From assembly GCA_018267625.1 (NCBI GenBank), contig JAFDYC010000028.1:62001-126000 (forward strand): DNA of 64,000 nucleotides, in the 5' to 3' direction. The notes below the pieces were generated by a model. It had not been told where the DNA came from. It saw only the letters and a list, made by a program, of their open reading frames with translations, and searched no databases. The position numbers and the translations under genes were made by a program. Positions 43,790-52,789 of the stretch are shown in pieces; position 1 is the stretch's first letter; each line of letters starts with the position of its first letter. Source of the stretch: Bacteroidota bacterium (GTDB lineage: Bacteria; Bacteroidota; Bacteroidia; Chitinophagales; Chitinophagaceae).

Positions 43790-44725
43790 ATGAATAACCT
43801 GGCCCTCGGTATAGACATTGGTGGCACCAATACAGCATTCGGACTCGTCAATCGCAGCGGGGAAATTTTGAAACAAGGCGTTCTTTCTACTAGAGGCCAT
43901 GCTACCGTATTTGATTTCGTAGCCGCATTGAAATCAGCCCTTTCGCCCTTGATTGAATCCATTGGAATCGAAAACCTGCAAGGCATAGGTATCGGTGCAC
44001 CAAATGGAAATATTTATACGGGGGAAATAGTCCATGCGGCCAATTTGGATTGGAAAGGACGTATTCCGCTGGCGCAAATAATGCAGGATATGCTGGGGTT
44101 GAAAACCCATGTAACCAATGATGCCAACGCAGCCACTATCGGAGAAATGAAGTATGGTGCAGCTAAAGGAATGAAAGATTTTATCTTGTTGACTTTAGGC
44201 ACCGGGCTGGGAAGTGGTTTTGTGGCTAATGGCCAATTAATATATGGGCATGATGGCTTTGCGGGCGAGTTGGGCCATGTGCGGGCAGTACCGGAAGGAA
44301 GGCTCTGCGGCTGCGGCCGTAAAGGCTGTCTGGAACGCTATGCTTCTGCCAATGGTATTGTAAGTAGTGCCCAGGAAATGATGTTGCATTCTAGCGTTGC
44401 ATCTTGCCTGCGCGAGATGCCAAACCTGACGGCAGCATCCATCACACAGGCAGCCCGGGCAGGCGACCAACTGGCATTGGAGTTATTTGAATTTACAGGA
44501 GCAATATTAGGAACCTGTTTGGCCGATGCCGTAGCCATCACCTCACCGGAAGCCATCATTTTATTCGGCGGTTTGAGTCAGGCAGGTGCATTAATTTTTG
44601 AACCGACACAAAGACATATGGAAGCATCTATGCTCCACATCTATAAAGGAAAGGTGAAATTGCTGCCTTCTTCGTTGCCAGATGCTGATGCGGCAATTCT
44701 CGGGGCGAGTGCATTGGTATGGTAG
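43790..44725 (+). CDS. ROK-family sugar kinase (glucokinase-like)
   Basis: A 311-residue ROK protein without an N-terminal DNA-binding domain, so a kinase rather than a repressor. LGIDIGGTNTAFGLV binds phosphate, NDANAATIGEMKYG includes the catalytic Asp, LGTGLGSGFV is the second phosphate loop and CGCGRKGCLERYAS is the ROK zinc motif. It is paired with the FucP-like transporter. Substrate is likely glucose or another aldohexose. Confidence 0.9.
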   Translation: MNNLALGIDIGGTNTAFGLVNRSGEILKQGVLSTRGHATVFDFVAALKSALSPLIESIGIENLQGIGIGAPNGNIYTGEIVHAANLDWKGRIPLAQIMQDMLGLKTHVTNDANAATIGEMKYGAAKGMKDFILLTLGTGLGSGFVANGQLIYGHDGFAGELGHVRAVPEGRLCGCGRKGCLERYASANGIVSSAQEMMLHSSVASCLREMPNLTAASITQAARAGDQLALELFEFTGAILGTCLADAVAITSPEAIILFGGLSQAGALIFEPTQRHMEASMLHIYKGKVKLLPSSLPDADAAILGASALVW

Positions 44726-44848
44726 TAAATTGCCGGATAGGTTTTTTCAGCCAAAGGGGGAAAGGGATGATGTTGTATAAATAGCTTTCTGCAAGGCATA
44801 TATCTTTATCCAAATGCAAGACTCTGGCTACCGGCATTTTGTCTAGCT

Positions 44849-44876
44849 TCTGATTTGCTTATCACTACAAATCAGA
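44849..44876. repeat. Short hairpin downstream of ROK kinase
   Basis: A perfect 9-bp inverted repeat TCTGATTTG / CAAATCAGA with a 10-nt spacer. No T-run follows, so it may be a weak terminator or mRNA 3'-end structure for the kinase transcript. Confidence 0.4.
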
Positions 44877-44925
44877 TTGTGTGCACTACCTCTCGAGGCT
44901 CCAATGCACATATCAGAAGAAAATG

Positions 44926-45283
44926 TGTCAGTGCCCCGTTTTTAGGACAGGTCTAAAGTAGAGGTTGTTGCTTGTTTTTGGGGTTACATTGTCCGGGCAG
45001 AGGTACCCCCGCCCGGACAACGGGCGTTTGCCTGTGCCCACTCTGCAGGCGTTTGATTCTTCAATCCTTCATGTGGTCTTTCGGTGTTGTAGTGCCTTAG
45101 CCATTTGTCGGCGTGCTCCTGTACCTGCCAGCACTCGGTGAATAGATACATGTCCAGCACTTCTTTTCTGAATGAGCCATTGAAGCGATCCTGTATCCGT
45201 TCTGCATGGGCTTTCCTTTCTGAAAAAACACCTGAATGATCCCTTTGGCCTTGTGTTACTCCGCAAAGGCAGGGGCACTGACA
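44926..45283 (-). mobile_element. Miniature IS3-family derivative with 12-bp terminal inverted repeats
   Basis: A 358-bp element bounded by TGTCAGTGCCCC (44926-44937) and its exact reverse complement GGGGCACTGACA (45272-45283). Both ends show the TG...CA tips of IS3-family elements. Inside is only the 3' part of an IS3-type transposase on the minus strand. The element therefore lost most of its body but kept both tips, like a MITE. No target-site duplication is visible in the flanking 3-5 bp. It lies between the ROK kinase and the cysteine desulfurase gene. Confidence 0.7.
44984..45262 (-). pseudogene. IS3-type transposase C-terminal fragment inside the miniature element
   Basis: Reading the minus strand from 45262 gives IIQVFFQKGKPMQNGY, then a frameshift (near 45200), then DRFNGSFRKEVLDMYLF, WLRHYNTERPHEGLKNQTP and EWAQ. 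These are the conserved end of IS3 OrfB, including the last catalytic-region residues and the YNTERPHEGL motif. The N-terminal two thirds (DDE residues one and two) are absent. The fragment is non-functional. Confidence 0.8.
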
Positions 45284-45380
45284 GAACGGAAACATGTTTT
45301 CCTCATTTCTGGACATAGTCAACACATTTTGAAAACCTAAAGTGCTTGAAATTGTAATTTCGCAGCTCAGTTTTCAACCC

Positions 45381-46514
45381 ATGCAACGTATTTACTTCGA
45401 TAATGCAGCTACTACTTCTCTTGACCCGGAAGTACTTCAGGCCATGATGCCGTATCTAACCGAAAAATTCGGTAACCCTTCATCTATCTATTCTTATGGA
45501 AGGGAAACTAAAATAGCCATAGAGTCTGCCCGGAAAAGCGTTGCCAAAATTTTGGGCTGTCGTCCTGCTGAAATTTTCTTTACTTCTGGTGGAACAGAAA
45601 GCTCCAATACGGCCATCCTGGCTGCCGTCCGCGACCTTGGCTGCACGCATATCATTACTTCCCCTATTGAGCACCATGCTACACTGCACGCAACTGAAAA
45701 TCTGGCAAAATCAGGCTTGGCGCAGCTTTCTTACGTAAAACTAAAAGATAAGGGACACGTGGATTTGGAAAGTCTGGAATCACTTTTGACAGCTAATAAA
45801 GGGAAGACTTTGGTAACCTTGATGCATGCCAACAACGAATTAGGCAACCTGTTGCCCGTGAAAAAAGTGGGGGAACTTTGTGAAAAATATGGGGCCATTT
45901 TCCATTGCGACATGGTTCAAACCATCGGTCATTACCCGGTTAATTTGCATTCTTTCCCAGTGCATTTTGCCAGCGCAGCCGGCCATAAGTTCCATGGCCC
46001 CAAGGGAGTAGGGGTTTTATTCATTAATGAATCGGTGCATATCCATCCGTTGCTATCAGGAGGTTCTCAAGAACGAAATATGCGAGCGGGAACAGAGAAC
46101 CTGTATGGAATTGTAGGTTTTGCCAAAGCTTTAGAGTTGGCTTCTGCCCAATATGAGGAAGACCAAAAGGAAGTAGGGGCCTTAAAAGCATACATGTGTC
46201 AAAGTATTTGTGAATCATTTCCTCAGGCAATATGCAATGGTGACGTAAAGGGCTCCTCGCTTTATACAGTCCTCAATGTTGCATTCCCCAAAACGGAAAA
46301 GACAGACATGTTGTTGATGAATCTGGACATGGCTGGTATTTGTGTTAGCGGAGGCAGTGCCTGTAGTAGTGGAGCTTCTTCCGTTAGCCATGTCATTAAG
46401 ACCCTCTACAATGGCCGATCCGAAAACCTTACTCCTATTCGCTTTTCATTCTCCCGCCAAAACACAAAAGAAGAAGTAGATAGGGTAGTAGAAAAGCTAA
46501 AAGAGCTATTGTAA
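45381..46514 (+). CDS. Cysteine desulfurase (IscS/NifS family)
   Basis: A 377-residue PLP enzyme. N-terminal IYFDNAATTSLDPEVL, PLP-lysine in AAGHKFHGPKG, EHHATLHA and the active-site Cys loop SGGSACSSG. It releases sulfur from cysteine for Fe-S clusters and tRNA thiolation. The Cys loop is of class I type. An upstream in-frame start at 45342 would add a nonconserved stretch, so the ATG at 45381 is chosen. No iscU gene is adjacent. It starts about 100 bp after the miniature IS3 element. Confidence 0.92.
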   Translation: MQRIYFDNAATTSLDPEVLQAMMPYLTEKFGNPSSIYSYGRETKIAIESARKSVAKILGCRPAEIFFTSGGTESSNTAILAAVRDLGCTHIITSPIEHHATLHATENLAKSGLAQLSYVKLKDKGHVDLESLESLLTANKGKTLVTLMHANNELGNLLPVKKVGELCEKYGAIFHCDMVQTIGHYPVNLHSFPVHFASAAGHKFHGPKGVGVLFINESVHIHPLLSGGSQERNMRAGTENLYGIVGFAKALELASAQYEEDQKEVGALKAYMCQSICESFPQAICNGDVKGSSLYTVLNVAFPKTEKTDMLLMNLDMAGICVSGGSACSSGASSVSHVIKTLYNGRSENLTPIRFSFSRQNTKEEVDRVVEKLKELL

Positions 46515-46531
46515 ACCGTTCATCGAGGAAG

Positions 46532-47443
46532 CTATTCAGCCCCTCCCCAAAGGTTTCTTGAGGGTTTATCAAGTACCAGGATGCGCATCAATGACTGCAC
46601 TTCATCCGCCTTCTCGTCTTCACGACGATAACGGTAGCAAAGAGCTAGTTCTTCGAGCATTTTATAAATTACTCTTCGGTTGTCAATTGGGGTAAAATGT
46701 TGCGACTTATCGCGCACTCCGATTTTGTTCAGATAGGCATCTACATCCCTTCGGGTATAGACAGAGCCATTCATAGGATCCAAGAAAAAAGTGATTTGCC
46801 CACTGGCTTGTGCCTTGTCCGGATTTAGGAAGGGATGCCATGCATCTATATAGGCAAAGACTAATTGACGAGGAATTTCAACGGCAAAGACGGGTACATC
46901 CAGCAATTCGCAGAGCGTGAGGTAGAGCAATCCAATCGTGTAACCATTGCCCTGCTTGCTGTCAAACATCTGATTGATGAAAAAATGCTTGGGCTCTCGT
47001 TCACTCAGTTCATGGCCTTGCAAGTGATAAAAATTATAGAGGATACTGTTGAAAACATTCACTTGCTCTAACGGCGTCAGGTAGTTATTCAATTCCAACC
47101 ACACATTGCGGCGTAGAGTATCTACCTGGCTGAGGATTGATGCTGTCTTTAGGTCGGGATACTGGTACCGTGCGACGAGGATTGCTCCATGTAATAAGCC
47201 CGGATTTTTTTCTTCACACCACTCATGAAAACTTTGTTGTAGGTCTTCCAATTGCACCCGATGAATCAGCAATTCAATCCTTGCCTGCACGGAAATATCG
47301 GTCGTCGTTTCCCACAATGCTTCCAGATTAGGAATAATGGCTTTCCCATAGTGCAAAATTCTACCCGCAACGGTTTCGTACACATCACCATCCGGGTCGT
47401 CTAACAGACGCAACAGTGCCTTTACTTCCTTTTCAATACTCAT
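46532..47443 (-). CDS. SirB1-type transglutaminase-like protein
   Basis: A 303-residue protein. A helical N-terminal part (about 1-80) is followed by a SirB1/transglutaminase-like region: ILYNFYHLQGHE, DSKQGNGYTIGLLYLTLCELLDVPVF (cited as QGNGYTIGLLYLTLCELL) and a late HPFLNPDK-to-DPMNG stretch. The family usually has a His/Asp pair but catalysis is uncertain; the Cys of a classical transglutaminase triad is not clear. It is convergent with the cysteine desulfurase gene. Function unknown. Confidence 0.7.
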   Translation of the reverse strand: MSIEKEVKALLRLLDDPDGDVYETVAGRILHYGKAIIPNLEALWETTTDISVQARIELLIHRVQLEDLQQSFHEWCEEKNPGLLHGAILVARYQYPDLKTASILSQVDTLRRNVWLELNNYLTPLEQVNVFNSILYNFYHLQGHELSEREPKHFFINQMFDSKQGNGYTIGLLYLTLCELLDVPVFAVEIPRQLVFAYIDAWHPFLNPDKAQASGQITFFLDPMNGSVYTRRDVDAYLNKIGVRDKSQHFTPIDNRRVIYKMLEELALCYRYRREDEKADEVQSLMRILVLDKPSRNLWGGAE

Positions 47444-47574
47444 AAGTCCCTCTTGCGATGAAGATACCCCCTCTTAGCAATATTTATTTTCCATTGCGGA
47501 CAACTTATTTTCCCCGATTTCAATGCTTGTTGAAAACCGGTTCGGCAATTCAAAATTTTTCTACTGCTCCCTCA

Positions 47575-49185
47575 TCAGAATTGGACATCCTCAGGATCAT
47601 TTGAACCCGAAGTAGGGTGGTGTCCTTCATCATCATCCCATGAAATATCATTAGCCTTGGAAGGTAATGTCTGGAAGCCTCCGGGAATGAAGAGCTTACT
47701 ACCGCCAAATCCGGAAGTATCTCTGGGAATGCCAGCCTGCGGATTAGGGGACATGCCGCCAGCGGAAAATTGGCCATCCTGCAAGTCTTCAAACTTTTGA
47801 TATTCCTTGATAAACCGCAACTTGATAGTATCCGTAGAGCCACTCCGGTTTTTAGCAACATGGATATGGGTTTCGCCTTCTATGGACTGGCCCATTTCAT
47901 CGTTATTGATGCCATAATATTCGGGGCGGTACAGAAACATCACCATGTCCGCATCCTGTTCAATAGCGCCTGATTCCCGCAAGTCAGATAGCTGGGGAAC
48001 CTTGCTTTCTTTACGGCTTTCCACTGCACGGCTCAATTGCGATAAGGCGATGATGGGGATGGCTAATTCTTTTGCTAAACTCTTGAGGTCACGAGAGATT
48101 TTTGAGATTTCCTGTTCCCGGTTTCCATTGCGGTTGATGTCGGCCTGCATGAGCTGCAGGTAGTCAATGATGATGAGTTGGATATCGTGCTTTTGCTTCA
48201 GCCTGCGGGCTTTGGCTCGTAGTTCGAAAATGTTGAGTGCCGCCTGATCATCTAAGAAGATGGGGCATTCTGCCAATCGGTTCATCCGTTGTGTCATCTG
48301 GATGAATTCATGTTCCTGCATCCTGCCTTTAGTGATAGCGTCCATACTTACTTCCGTAGTGGCTGCCAGCATCCGTTTTACCAATTCACTCGCGCCCATT
48401 TCCAGCGAGAAGAAGGCTACAGGAAAGGGCTTCTTGCTGTGCATCGCAGCATTCATAGCCAGGTTCAGGCAGAAGGCTGTTTTACCCACAGCAGGCCTTG
48501 CCGCTACGATGATGAGTGCGTTTTTCTGCCACCCCGAAGTGAGCCGGTCTAAATGGCGAAAACCAGTTGGAACGCCGGTCACATCATCCTTATTCTTTTT
48601 TGCTTCCTCTATTTCCTGCACAGTCTGCACCAGCACATCGCCGAGGCTCAGGAAGTTTTTACGCAGGTGTTTGTCTGTAATTTCATACAGGCTGCTCTCA
48701 GCCTTGTCTAAGAGGTCAAATACATCACTACTGTCTTCATACGCATCCGCAATCACTTCACCGGAAATACGAATCAACTCGCGCTGAATAAACTTCTCCA
48801 TCACAATGCGGGCATGTGCTTCGACGTGTGCCGAAGAAATGACACTCATCGTCAACTTCGTCAGGAAGTAGGCCCCGCCAATGAGTTCCAACTCGTCACT
48901 TTTTCGAAGCCCTTCTGTCACGGTCAGCAGGTCCACCGGAGAACCTTTATCAAACAACCGGCGAATGCAGGAATAAATACGCTGGTGCGCATCTACATAG
49001 AAACTATCCGGACTTTGGATGATTTCCAGAACCTCTGCCAGCTTGTCTTTCTCCAACATCACAGCACCCAGCACAGCTTCCTCCAACTCGATGGCCTGAG
49101 GCGGCACTTTACTATAAACCAGGGAAGAAAGCTCATGCTTGCGACTGCGGCTGGTACCGAAGTCTTTTTTGATGTTGAGGGCCAT
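47575..49185 (-). CDS. dnaB: Replicative DNA helicase DnaB
   Basis: A 536-residue helicase. The N-terminal DnaB domain (PPQAIELEEAVLGAVMLE) spans about residues 25-130. The RecA-like ATPase domain has Walker A ARPAVGKTAF, FSLEMGASELVKRM, Walker B LIIIDYLQLM and the DLRESGAIEQDADMVMFLYR segment. The C-terminal about 70 residues are low-complexity and rich in Gly, Pro and Asp. It unwinds DNA at the replication fork. The ATG at 49185 is chosen over an upstream in-frame start. Confidence 0.95.
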   Translation of the reverse strand: MALNIKKDFGTSRSRKHELSSLVYSKVPPQAIELEEAVLGAVMLEKDKLAEVLEIIQSPDSFYVDAHQRIYSCIRRLFDKGSPVDLLTVTEGLRKSDELELIGGAYFLTKLTMSVISSAHVEAHARIVMEKFIQRELIRISGEVIADAYEDSSDVFDLLDKAESSLYEITDKHLRKNFLSLGDVLVQTVQEIEEAKKNKDDVTGVPTGFRHLDRLTSGWQKNALIIVAARPAVGKTAFCLNLAMNAAMHSKKPFPVAFFSLEMGASELVKRMLAATTEVSMDAITKGRMQEHEFIQMTQRMNRLAECPIFLDDQAALNIFELRAKARRLKQKHDIQLIIIDYLQLMQADINRNGNREQEISKISRDLKSLAKELAIPIIALSQLSRAVESRKESKVPQLSDLRESGAIEQDADMVMFLYRPEYYGINNDEMGQSIEGETHIHVAKNRSGSTDTIKLRFIKEYQKFEDLQDGQFSAGGMSPNPQAGIPRDTSGFGGSKLFIPGGFQTLPSKANDISWDDDEGHHPTSGSNDPEDVQF

Positions 49186-49594
49186 GTAATCAGAAATAAC
49201 GAAGCGGAATCCATTCTGCCTCAAGCGCTGAAAAATGGGGCTGTTTCCTGGTAAAAATCGGAAGCCGGCTGACTACTTTTTGCGCCTTTCGGGGCGAAGC
49301 TATGGGCAGTTTAGTCGGTAGAAAAAATTTCTTTTACGGCCAGATGTAACACTACTGCCTAAGGCTTTTTCAACCTCTATTTTCAAGGAATGTGAAGAAT
49401 GAAATACACTATCCCGATCACCTCCGTATTTATCCATTTGTTCTGCACACATTCTCCCCAAAACAACTGTATTTAACTATGTCCATTTTCGTCATTTGTC
49501 TGCCTCAAAGCCTCGCTTTCTCAGCAATTCTTTGTTCCTGAAAATTGCCTCTTTCAAGAACGCAAGAAGTGCCTAAATCGCTTGTATGGCTTCC
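49186..49594. other. Divergent intergenic region dnaB-pheT
   Basis: About 410 bp between the divergent dnaB and pheT genes without a supported coding region or RNA gene. Composition is mixed with a GC-rich stretch at 49280-49300. The pheT promoter lies at its right end. Confidence 0.5.
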
Positions 49595-49623
49595 TTGCCC
49601 CTTAATGCTCCCCGCTATCTTTG
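49595..49623 (+). promoter_or_regulatory. Promoter of pheT operon
   Basis: TTG (49595-49597), 18-bp spacer and TATCTTTG (49616-49623; TAnnTTTG). The box ends 7 bp before the pheT ATG at 49631, predicting a leaderless mRNA. Confidence 0.6.
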
Positions 49624-49630
49624 CCGCCGC

Positions 49631-52021
49631 ATGATTTTATCCTATAAATGGCTGCTCGATTACCTTCCTCTGAGCCTGCCTGCTGAAGAACTAAGCCTGA
49701 TGCTTACCAACATCGGTTTGGAAGTAGAAGCCCTCGAAACTGTAGCGCAAAAACATAATCTGGACGGCCTGCTGGTGGGCGAAGTGCTGACTTGCATTCC
49801 CCATCCAAATGCAGATAAGTTGCGGCTCACTACCGTTCATATTGGCACAGAACAGGCCCTGCATATCGTCTGCGGGGCACCGAATGTTGCTGCGGGGCAA
49901 AAGGTAATCGTAGCACCTGTGGGTTGCATCCTTTATCCGGCAAAGGGCGAATCTTTTCAAATAAAAAAAGCCAAAATCAGGGGCGAAGCCAGCGAAGGTA
50001 TGATCTGCGCCGAAGATGAAATCGGCTTGGGCTCTAACCACGATGGCATCATAGTGCTTCCCACGCAAACGCCGGTAGGCATGAAGGCAACCGATTATTT
50101 TAAGCTCCCAACTCCAGATACGGCTATTCATATTGGTCTCACGCCTAACCGCGCAGATGCCAACAGTCATATTGGCGTGGCCCGCGACCTCTGCGCCTAC
50201 CTCAGCCATCATCGCAAGCAGGCATATAAACCCCTTCTTCCAGAAATCATTGCCCTGCCTACCGATGCCCCCGCAAAGGTTCAGGTTCATATTGAGGCAC
50301 CCGATGCCTGCCCCCGCTATGCCGGCATTTGCCTGTATGGACTGAAGGTGGGGCCTTCACCCGATTGGCTTGTTTCCCGTCTGGCTACCCTTGGCCTGCG
50401 CAGCATCAACAATGTGGTGGACGCTACGAACTACATATTGCATGAATGGGGGCAACCTCTGCATGCCTTTGACCTTAGTAAGATTGCCGGTCACCAAATC
50501 ACGGTGCGTTATGCCAATCCCAATGAAAAATTTGTTAGCCTCGATGCCAAAGAACGTGTCCTTCGGAGTGCGGAAGACCTTATGATTTGTGATGCAAAGG
50601 GGCCTATTGCCTTAGCCGGCGTGTTTGGCGGGCTGCACAGCGGGGTAAGCGAGGAGACCACAGATATTTTCATTGAAAGTGCCTGCTTCGATCCTACCAT
50701 AATCCGGCGTAGTTCGCTGCATCATGGCTTGCGTACAGATGCTGCATTGCATTTTGAAAAAGGAGTGGATATTGCCCGCATCCCTACTGTGATGATGCGG
50801 GCGGCAAGCCTCATCCAAAGCCTGGCTGGTGGCCAAATCGAAAAAGGGAGTGTGGACAATTATCCCGTCGTTCAGAACTTGATTTCATTCCCTCTGCGTT
50901 ATGAATACATCAACCGGCTTGCCGGAAAAAATTATGCTCCAGAGGTCGTCCGCGGCATTCTTAGTTCCCTCGAATTTCAATGCAGTGACCTTAGGGAAGA
51001 AGGCTGTATGCTGACGGTACCTTCTTACAAGAAAGACATCACACAAATGGCCGATGTGGTGGAAGAAGTGATGCGCATTGATGGCCTGGATAATATCCCT
51101 ATCCCGCAGCGCCTAAACATGTCGCTGACCAAACCCATGCCTTCAGACCGTGCCGCCCGCAATCAGGTAACCGATTTGCTGGCCGGTATGGGCTTTTCAG
51201 AAATCGTCACTAATTCCATCACCAACGGGAAATACTATGATGCACAAACGCCCGTTGCACGTTTGCTCAACAGCCTCAGCCAGGAGCTGGATGTAATGCG
51301 CCCTTCTATGCTGGAAACCGGCCTGGAAGTGATGTCCTACAACCTGGCCCGCCGCAACGAAGACCTGATGTTGTTTGAGCATGGATTTGTGTATGCTGCC
51401 GATTTTTCGCAGCGCCCGGTATTAGCCTTGTATGCCTGCGGCACAGCTCAGGCAGCAGGCTGGAGAGGAAAAGCCATTCCTGCCAATGTTTATTTCCTGA
51501 AATCTGTGGTTGAAAAACTGATCCGTAAAACGGGCATTCAAAAAGCCAACCTGAGCTACGAAGAAGATGTCGTTTGTTGGAAATGGAAAAACAAGACGCT
51601 CTGCCAGATCCAAGAATTATCTCCGGATAGATGCCGGGCTTTTGGCATCAAAGAACGAGTATGGTATGCCGAACTGGACTGGGCATTATGGTTAGAAGCC
51701 TTGTCGAAGCAGAACATCCAATATCAGGAAGTTCCGCGCTTCCCGGCTGTTCACCGAGACTTGGCCTTAGTCCTTGACAAAAGTGTGCGCTATGCAGACC
51801 TGCAACGGGTAACCGACAAACTCAAACTGCAACATTTGTGTGACTATTCCTTGTTCGATGTCTTTGAAGGAGGCAATTTGAGTGAAGGCAAAAAATCGCT
51901 GGCACTAAGATTCTGTTTCCAACGTAACGACCGCACCCTGACTGATGTTGAAACCGAGGCGCTGATGGCGCAACTCAGCCAGGCATATCATCGCGATCTG
52001 GGTGCTCAAATTCGCGAATAA
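49631..52021 (+). CDS. pheT: Phenylalanine--tRNA ligase beta subunit
   Basis: A 796-residue subunit. The N-terminal tRNA-binding OB domain (LLVGEVLTCIPHPNADKLR) is followed by B3/B4 editing, B5 and catalytic-like domains, and the C-terminal ferredoxin-fold anticodon-binding domain (FPAVHRDLALVLDKSV). It attaches Phe to tRNAPhe with PheS, whose gene is not in the window. The stop overlaps the next start (TAATG). The frame is open to 49586, but ATG 49631 begins the standard N-terminus. Confidence 0.95.
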   Translation: MILSYKWLLDYLPLSLPAEELSLMLTNIGLEVEALETVAQKHNLDGLLVGEVLTCIPHPNADKLRLTTVHIGTEQALHIVCGAPNVAAGQKVIVAPVGCILYPAKGESFQIKKAKIRGEASEGMICAEDEIGLGSNHDGIIVLPTQTPVGMKATDYFKLPTPDTAIHIGLTPNRADANSHIGVARDLCAYLSHHRKQAYKPLLPEIIALPTDAPAKVQVHIEAPDACPRYAGICLYGLKVGPSPDWLVSRLATLGLRSINNVVDATNYILHEWGQPLHAFDLSKIAGHQITVRYANPNEKFVSLDAKERVLRSAEDLMICDAKGPIALAGVFGGLHSGVSEETTDIFIESACFDPTIIRRSSLHHGLRTDAALHFEKGVDIARIPTVMMRAASLIQSLAGGQIEKGSVDNYPVVQNLISFPLRYEYINRLAGKNYAPEVVRGILSSLEFQCSDLREEGCMLTVPSYKKDITQMADVVEEVMRIDGLDNIPIPQRLNMSLTKPMPSDRAARNQVTDLLAGMGFSEIVTNSITNGKYYDAQTPVARLLNSLSQELDVMRPSMLETGLEVMSYNLARRNEDLMLFEHGFVYAADFSQRPVLALYACGTAQAAGWRGKAIPANVYFLKSVVEKLIRKTGIQKANLSYEEDVVCWKWKNKTLCQIQELSPDRCRAFGIKERVWYAELDWALWLEALSKQNIQYQEVPRFPAVHRDLALVLDKSVRYADLQRVTDKLKLQHLCDYSLFDVFEGGNLSEGKKSLALRFCFQRNDRTLTDVETEALMAQLSQAYHRDLGAQIRE

Positions 52022-52296
52022 TGGATTCCCTGCAATTGCTCCAGGACAAACTCAGACTCTTGCTGCGCCGACATCATGATTTGAAAAAAGAATGGGCTTC
52101 CTTTCAAGTTCAAATTGTGCGTCAGGAAGAAGAAATACAGCGGCTCAACATACTGCTTCAAAAAGCAACCCAGGAAAACATGGCTTTGCAAATCAACCAT
52201 ACTTTGCCCGATGCAGCGAGCCGAAAAGAGGCCCGAAACCGACTCGATGCAGTAATTGCAGATATTGACAAGTTGCTAAGTTCCCTTCATGAATAA
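52021..52296 (+). CDS. Small coiled-coil protein downstream of pheT (ZapB-like)
   Basis: A 91-residue all-helical protein with strong heptad patterns (LKKEWASFQVQIVRQEEEIQ), no membrane segment. Overlaps the pheT stop by one base and the next gene by 8 bp, so it is translationally coupled. In many Bacteroidota a short coiled-coil protein follows pheT next to a ZapA gene, and it is often treated as a cell-division accessory; no ZapA is present here. Function is inferred. Confidence 0.65.
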   Translation: MDSLQLLQDKLRLLLRRHHDLKKEWASFQVQIVRQEEEIQRLNILLQKATQENMALQINHTLPDAASRKEARNRLDAVIADIDKLLSSLHE

Positions 52297-52780
52297 GCTT
52301 CTGAATTACTTCCTGGTTGCCGGACTGCTGCTGTTCCTCGCTTGCAATAAAGAGGCACGTGACCCCTGCCTGCAACCCAGGCAAACCCTTCTGCGCGCTC
52401 ATGCTTACCAACATGCCGACACAGGGAGCGTCCTCCTCGACACCTTGCTCCCTGCCCCCATGCTCATTCCTCTTTCGGGCCTGCCCAATCAATATTATTA
52501 CCTCGCTACACCCCGCAGCAGCCAGTTTAGCTTTACCCTTTCCGGAGTGGCAGACAGCAGCCGTTGGGTGATTCGTCCGGACACAGCATCCCTGCTACAG
52601 GACACCTTCACCATCTACTACGACCGGCAGCTTCGCTTCCTTTCCAACGCCTGCGGCTACACCTATTTTTTCAACCTGAAGCAAATTATTTATACCCGTC
52701 ATGCCCTCGACTCGGCTGCGATCATCCACACCGATGTGACCACCGATGCCAACGTTGAACACTTGGATTTGTTTTATTAA
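52289..52780 (+). CDS. DUF6452-like lipoprotein
   Basis: A 163-residue lipoprotein: signal peptide with lipobox LFLAC at Cys 19, then a beta-rich domain with conserved CGYTYFFNL near the C-terminus. The pattern and its neighbour (DUF6048-like) fit the DUF6452 family of Bacteroidota. Localisation at the envelope is expected. Function unknown. Second of three genes that follow pheT with overlaps or short gaps. Confidence 0.7.
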   Translation: MNKLLNYFLVAGLLLFLACNKEARDPCLQPRQTLLRAHAYQHADTGSVLLDTLLPAPMLIPLSGLPNQYYYLATPRSSQFSFTLSGVADSSRWVIRPDTASLLQDTFTIYYDRQLRFLSNACGYTYFFNLKQIIYTRHALDSAAIIHTDVTTDANVEHLDLFY

Positions 52781-52789
52781 AATCATCGC

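Noticed and set aside
45069-45278. Alternative minus-strand frame in the miniature element
   Set aside because: It is an out-of-frame reading of the same IS3 OrfB tail, not a separate gene.
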